A DNA stretch of 64,000 nucleotides from contig JBFWRL010000003.1 in the NCBI GenBank assembly GCA_050248915.1, forward strand, positions 55,207 through 119,206, in the 5' to 3' direction. A program made the translations under genes and the position numbers. This DNA comes from GCA-2770975 sp050248915 (GTDB lineage: Bacteria; Cyanobacteriota; Sericytochromatia; UBA7694). The notes below the pieces were generated by a model that was given only the letters and a program-made list of their open reading frames with translations, did not search any database and had not been told where the DNA came from. Of the stretch, positions 60,629-64,000 are shown piece by piece; within the stretch, counting starts at the first letter, position 1, and each line of letters begins with the position of its first letter.

Positions 60629-62097
60629 ACCAGACCCGCTACCCGCGCCAATTCGGCCAATGTGGTCTCTCCCGCAAGCACCCGTTCGAAACCATCTTCC
60701 AGCCAATTGGCCCAGCCGCCCTGATGCAATTGTGTCGCAATTTCTGTTGCATCTGCCCCGCGCTGCAACAACTGGCTGAGAGGGCCGTCCATGGGCAGGG
60801 CTTCGGTCAATTGCAAGCGCCCGCGATACCCTGTGCCTTGGCAGGTTGGGCAACCTTGGCCCTGCATCACCGTTTGACCCACTTGGGGGCTTTTGCCAAT
60901 TTTTTCAAACAGCAGTGCATAACGTTGGATCTCTGTTTGGGAGAATTCAAAGGGGCCCAAACAGGCTGTACAATTCCTGCGCACAAGCCGCTGATTCAAA
61001 ATTAATTTCACCGCTTCAGAGACTGTGTAAGCACTGCCCGTTAAGTCCACCAGGCGCAGCAGTCCCTGGATTGCACTTTCACAGTGCAATTGGGTTAAAA
61101 CCAAATGGCCAGTCAGGCCAATCCGCAGGGCCATATCAACGGTTTCCGCATCGCGCAATTCACCAATTAAGATCACGTCAGGATCAGATTGCATGACACT
61201 TTTTAAGGGCCCCACAAAGCGCTCACCACTTTCACTTTCGGTTTGTACCGAGACCACCCAGGGAAAAACCCGCTCGACAGGGCTTTCAAGCGCAATGCTT
61301 TTGACCCCTGGAGAGGCCACTTCTTGTAAACTCGCATAGAGGGTCGTGGTTTTGCCCGAACCGGTCGGTCCAGTGGTGAGAATAACACCCCAGCCCTGTT
61401 TGAGAGCTGCTCTCAGGGCTTTTTCGACTGAGGCCCTGAGCTTCAGCCGCTCCAAGGAGATTTGCTGCTCGGGTTTGAGCAGCGTCAGGGTCAGGGATTC
61501 CCCCAATAAAGAGGGCAAAAAATGGGTCCTTAATCGGAATTTTTCTGGGCCAGAATAATCTGAAAACTGTCCCTCTTGGGGCGTTTCTTGGTTGAGGGGG
61601 TCACAGCCCGCCAGACTTTTAAATTGGCTGATCAAAGCAGGCAATAAGCGGCGATCACAATCCAAAACGGGGCTCAAACCCGCTTCGTGGCGCAGGCGCA
61701 ACACCCCTTGGGTTTCTCCGTCATGTTGGTAGAGGCTTTCGAGGTGTAAATGGCTGGCATTTGAGGTGTGGGCCAGGCGAATCATCAATCTGGCGGTTTT
61801 CTCAAGGCCTTCTAGCGCTTTGAGATCTTCAGGTTCCTGGCCCAGGGCAGTAATCAAGCGGAGATTAAAAGGGGCAATATCCAGGGGCAAATCCACCCGC
61901 GGGCCCTGTCCTTTGAGAAAGCGCTCAATATCTTCGGGATAAAAGCGCCACTGCCGCCCCACTTTCATGCCTTTGATCCGGCCACTGCGCAGCCAGCGGT
62001 AAAACGTCGGACGGGTGGTTTTTAAAAGTTCAATCGCCGCTTCCATATCGATCAGATCTTGAGGGGTCTCGTGTAAATCCGTATCATTCTCTTGCAT
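60625..62097 (-). CDS. Excisionase-type HTH domain fused to a PilB/GspE ATPase
   Basis: A 490-residue fusion. Residues ~15-60 form a MerR/excisionase-like helix-turn-helix (DLIDMEAAIELL, TFYRWLRSGRIKGMKVGRQWRF, EDIERFL). The rest is a type II secretion/type IV pilus assembly ATPase: Walker A GPTGSGKTTT, Walker B with VILIGELRDAET, the His-box GLTGHLVLTQLH, and a C-terminal zinc site C-TAC and CPTC. The ATPase is essentially complete but lacks the usual long N-terminal GspE domain. ATG 62097 has GTGAG upstream; GTG 62109 is an alternative. It faces a palindromic promoter that its own HTH could bind, an inference. Confidence 0.88.
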   Translation of the reverse strand: MQENDTDLHETPQDLIDMEAAIELLKTTRPTFYRWLRSGRIKGMKVGRQWRFYPEDIERFLKGQGPRVDLPLDIAPFNLRLITALGQEPEDLKALEGLEKTARLMIRLAHTSNASHLHLESLYQHDGETQGVLRLRHEAGLSPVLDCDRRLLPALISQFKSLAGCDPLNQETPQEGQFSDYSGPEKFRLRTHFLPSLLGESLTLTLLKPEQQISLERLKLRASVEKALRAALKQGWGVILTTGPTGSGKTTTLYASLQEVASPGVKSIALESPVERVFPWVVSVQTESESGERFVGPLKSVMQSDPDVILIGELRDAETVDMALRIGLTGHLVLTQLHCESAIQGLLRLVDLTGSAYTVSEAVKLILNQRLVRRNCTACLGPFEFSQTEIQRYALLFEKIGKSPQVGQTVMQGQGCPTCQGTGYRGRLQLTEALPMDGPLSQLLQRGADATEIATQLHQGGWANWLEDGFERVLAGETTLAELARVAGLV

Positions 62098-62120
62098 TTT
62101 ACGTCTCACTTATTAGTTTT

Positions 62121-62155
62121 AATTATCATAACCATCATAATACATTATGATAATT
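62121..62155. promoter_or_regulatory. Symmetric bidirectional promoter/operator
   Basis: The perfect 11-bp inverted repeat AATTATCATAA (62121-62131) and TTATGATAATT (62145-62155) brackets a third half-site, ATCATAA (62134-62140). On the plus strand TTATCA (62123-62128) and TATGAT (62146-62151) are 17 bp apart; on the minus strand TTATCA (62153-62148) and TATGAT (62130-62125) are also 17 bp apart. Each arm therefore serves as -35 on one strand and -10 on the other, driving the PilB-like gene left and the TPM gene right. Confidence 0.65.
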
Positions 62156-62221
62156 TTGTCCATTTTTTTTGTTTGCCGTTATACTAAAATTGAGAATCCT
62201 GAAAAAGGGAAAGAATATGAC

Positions 62222-63085
62222 ATGGCTCGCATGCTGACCATAACCCGCTTGTGCCTGTTAGTTTTGCTGGTTATAGCTGCTCCGGCTTGGGGATTGGACC
62301 CCCTGCCCGAACCGGTCGGATTGGTCAACGACGGGGCCCAGGTCTTTCAACACCCGCAAGACCTGGAGACGCGTTTGGTTCAACTCGAAAAAAAGACAGG
62401 GGTTGAAATGGCGATCGTGACATTGCCCCGATTGCCCCAGAATGAACGCCTAGAGGCGTACAGCACCCGCTTGTTTAACCAATGGGGAATTGGCAAAAAA
62501 CACGAACAAAACGGTCTGTTGTTTTTGCTGGCTTTTAAAGAGCGCAAAATGCGGCTGGAGGTCGGTTCTGGCCTAAAAGTCCAACTGCCCGATGCGCAGG
62601 CCCAGCAGATCTTGGACCAGACGGTCAAACCCAAATTCAAAAGCAAAGACTTTGATGGCGGCCTGCAAGCGGCCCTGAGCCAGATAGAAAAACGGCTCAC
62701 CCCAAAATCGCTGGAAAAATTGGAAGCAGAAGTGGGCACTTACGCAACAAAAGACGACAGGGCCTGGATTTGGGGGCTCGCTTTGCTGGCTGCTTTTGCC
62801 ATCTTTGGCTTGATTACACTCTATTGGCTCCTGCGTTTTGTGCTGGGATTTTTTCGCTCCTTTGGCCGAGCTATCCAGGATACATCAGGCCCAAAATCCA
62901 AACACAAGGCACAACATAGCCGCCGCGCTCACTCAGTCGAGGCAGACCCCCTCTTTGGCCTCACACAGACCAGTGATCCAGACACTTGGCGCAGCTCTTT
63001 TCGCAGCGATAACGACACATCCAGCTCCTATGACAGTTTTGGGGGTGGCAGCTCAGATGGGGGGGGAGCCAGTTCCGACTGGTAA
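62222..63085 (+). CDS. TPM-domain protein, membrane-anchored
   Basis: A 287-residue protein of the YgcG/TPM type. A signal peptide or anchor (LCLLVLLVIAAPAWG) precedes a TPM domain (~30-170) with VNDGAQVF, VEMAIVTLPRL, NGLLFLLAFKERKMRLEVGSGL. A transmembrane segment follows (~185-212) and a Ser/Gly-rich tail ends GGGSSDGGGASSDW. TPM proteins are linked to photosystem II repair or to envelope quality control; the exact role is unknown. I chose ATG 62222 after GGGAAAG; an in-frame ATG at 62147 would extend into the promoter region. It is followed 6 bp later by the YfhO-like gene. Confidence 0.82.
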   Translation: MARMLTITRLCLLVLLVIAAPAWGLDPLPEPVGLVNDGAQVFQHPQDLETRLVQLEKKTGVEMAIVTLPRLPQNERLEAYSTRLFNQWGIGKKHEQNGLLFLLAFKERKMRLEVGSGLKVQLPDAQAQQILDQTVKPKFKSKDFDGGLQAALSQIEKRLTPKSLEKLEAEVGTYATKDDRAWIWGLALLAAFAIFGLITLYWLLRFVLGFFRSFGRAIQDTSGPKSKHKAQHSRRAHSVEADPLFGLTQTSDPDTWRSSFRSDNDTSSSYDSFGGGSSDGGGASSDW

Positions 63086-63090
63086 AACAG

Positions 63091-64000
63091 ATGTCTGTTT
63101 TCAAGTTGCCACCTCTCTTGCGTTTTTTGGCATGTCTCCTCCTCTTCGGTTTGGCCCTGTATTCACCTGTGCTATTGGGGGGGCAAGCGCTGTATTTTCG
63201 CGATGTTTACCACAATTATTACACCCAACTCCATTTTATGCGGGCCTCATTGTTTCAGGGAGAATTGCCTTTTTGGAATCCCCTGCTCTTTGCAGGCAGC
63301 CCACAAATGGCCGTATTGGAACCCCCTCTCTTTTACCCGCCGGGGTGGATCTTTTTTACGGCCCTGCCCTTTCAATGGGCCCTGGTGTGCAATTTGCTCT
63401 TTCACCATCTGTTGGCAGGTTGGGGCATCTATCTGTTTGGTCAGCGCTTTGCCTGGTCTTTTGCCACCCGGTTGCTGGCAGCCCTGTTTTTTTGTTTCAG
63501 CGGTGTCATGGCCTCGCTGCACAGTTTTCATCCGCTGCAAAATACCATCGCCTGGTTGCCCCTGATCTGGTGGGCCTTTCAAACCTGTTTGAGCGAACGA
63601 AAAATTCAGCCCTTTCTCTGTTTGTCGCTCTTTTATGGCCTACAGATTCTGAGTGGCCATCTCGAAATTGTGTATTTTGAATCGGGTTTGCTTTTGTTCT
63701 ATGCCCTGTGGTTTTTGCGCCAAGGTGTTTTAAGGCCCCGAGATACCCGCGCCAGCCAAGTGAGCAAAGGGCTGATTCAGCTCACATCCCTGGCGTGGGG
63801 CCTCCTGGCCCTGGGTTTGGGTGTGGGCCTGAGTGCCTTACAATGGTTGCCCGCCCTGGCCCATTTGCCCGAAACCGTCAGGGCCGAAGGGCTGGGGGAA
63901 TGGAGTATGGTCTGGTCTTACCACCCCTTTTTAAGCCTTTTGCTGCTTTTGCCAGATTACCTCAATCTAACGGTCAAAGGGGTATCTTTGCACCAGTATT
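63091..64000 (+). CDS. YfhO-like multi-spanning membrane protein (3' truncated)
   Basis: An open frame from ATG 63091 runs off the window end, showing ~303 residues. It contains several hydrophobic spans and the YfhO/GT-C-like opening FRDVYHNYYTQLHFMRASLFQGELPFWNPLLFAGSP, in which an Asp follows the first span. This resembles YfhO-type proteins, which belong to the GT-C glycosyltransferase fold and are involved in glycolipid or teichoic-type modification. It lies 6 bp after the TPM gene, so the two are probably co-transcribed. The substrate is unknown and the C-terminal half is missing. Confidence 0.75.
   Translation, partial: MSVFKLPPLLRFLACLLLFGLALYSPVLLGGQALYFRDVYHNYYTQLHFMRASLFQGELPFWNPLLFAGSPQMAVLEPPLFYPPGWIFFTALPFQWALVCNLLFHHLLAGWGIYLFGQRFAWSFATRLLAALFFCFSGVMASLHSFHPLQNTIAWLPLIWWAFQTCLSERKIQPFLCLSLFYGLQILSGHLEIVYFESGLLLFYALWFLRQGVLRPRDTRASQVSKGLIQLTSLAWGLLALGLGVGLSALQWLPALAHLPETVRAEGLGEWSMVWSYHPFLSLLLLLPDYLNLTVKGVSLHQY

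Noticed and set aside
62838..63680. A 280-codon open frame across the TPM tail and YfhO-like gene
   Set aside because: It is a shifted frame of two real genes; the correct frame from 63091 gives the YfhO-like membrane protein.

Overview
The window comes from a bacterial chromosome of roughly balanced base composition. It is densely packed and bidirectionally coded, with about 53 protein genes and one tRNA. I saw no insertion sequence, phage gene, integrase, CRISPR array or rRNA, so it reads as ordinary chromosome rather than a mobile island. The organism is diderm-like, with several lipoproteins and exported hydrolases. It has split glycine cleavage (gcvPB), glutathione-dependent formaldehyde oxidation, a PPDK regulator, and a MenH-like enzyme, DUF3352, HEAT-repeat and dual Ser/Thr kinase proteins. 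That mix suggests a free-living heterotroph, perhaps a deep relative of Cyanobacteria (Sericytochromatia/Blackallbacteria-like), but this placement is an inference and not secure.

Layout. 1-13 kb: a truncated dienelactone hydrolase, trpS, two exported proteins, a 2-hydroxyacid dehydrogenase, a lipoprotein, a RecB/RNase H-like nuclease, a DUF3352 protein, a GMC oxidoreductase, a helical orphan and a PhyH-type dioxygenase. 13-19 kb: a PLP enzyme, a TagB/TagF-like transferase and small TPR-like proteins in one likely operon, then a degenerate cyclase-like protein and a TPR protein. 19-25 kb: a compact five-gene leftward operon (kinase, methyltransferase, Zn-ADH, RmlD-like reductase, C-methyltransferase-like) that looks like sugar or glycan modification, divergent from a second kinase. 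25-34 kb: a 1933-residue cysteine-free repeat protein followed by a two-domain Ser/Thr kinase, maf and a lipoprotein. 35-40 kb: upp coupled to a two-component system, a LuxR-type regulator, and tRNA-Gly(CCC). 40-49 kb: formaldehyde detoxification (frmA-fghA), alpha/beta hydrolases, a YgfZ-TPR fusion, a large TPR protein, menH and a MarR regulator. 49-64 kb: gcvPB-PPDK regulator, a WGR-DUF4132 protein divergent from an orphan, an 18-repeat HEAT protein, a metalloprotease-like protein, an HTH-PilB fusion divergent from a TPM protein, and a truncated YfhO-like membrane protein.

Gene organisation. Co-directional genes are often coupled by ATGA or short overlaps. Convergent genes abut or overlap by up to 26 bp with no intrinsic terminator between them. 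The only convincing intrinsic terminator follows the tRNA. Alternative starts (GTG, TTG) are frequent. Several intergenic regions carry good sigma70-type promoters. Two of these are symmetric, with elements on both strands built from the same short palindrome.

Most interesting: the giant cysteine-free protein with at least seven annexin-reminiscent G-(W/Y)-T repeats; the DNA-binding HTH fused to a PilB/GspE ATPase beside a palindromic bidirectional promoter; the five-gene sugar-type operon; the tandem-kinase protein; and the RecB-like nuclease that seems to lack its catalytic motif.
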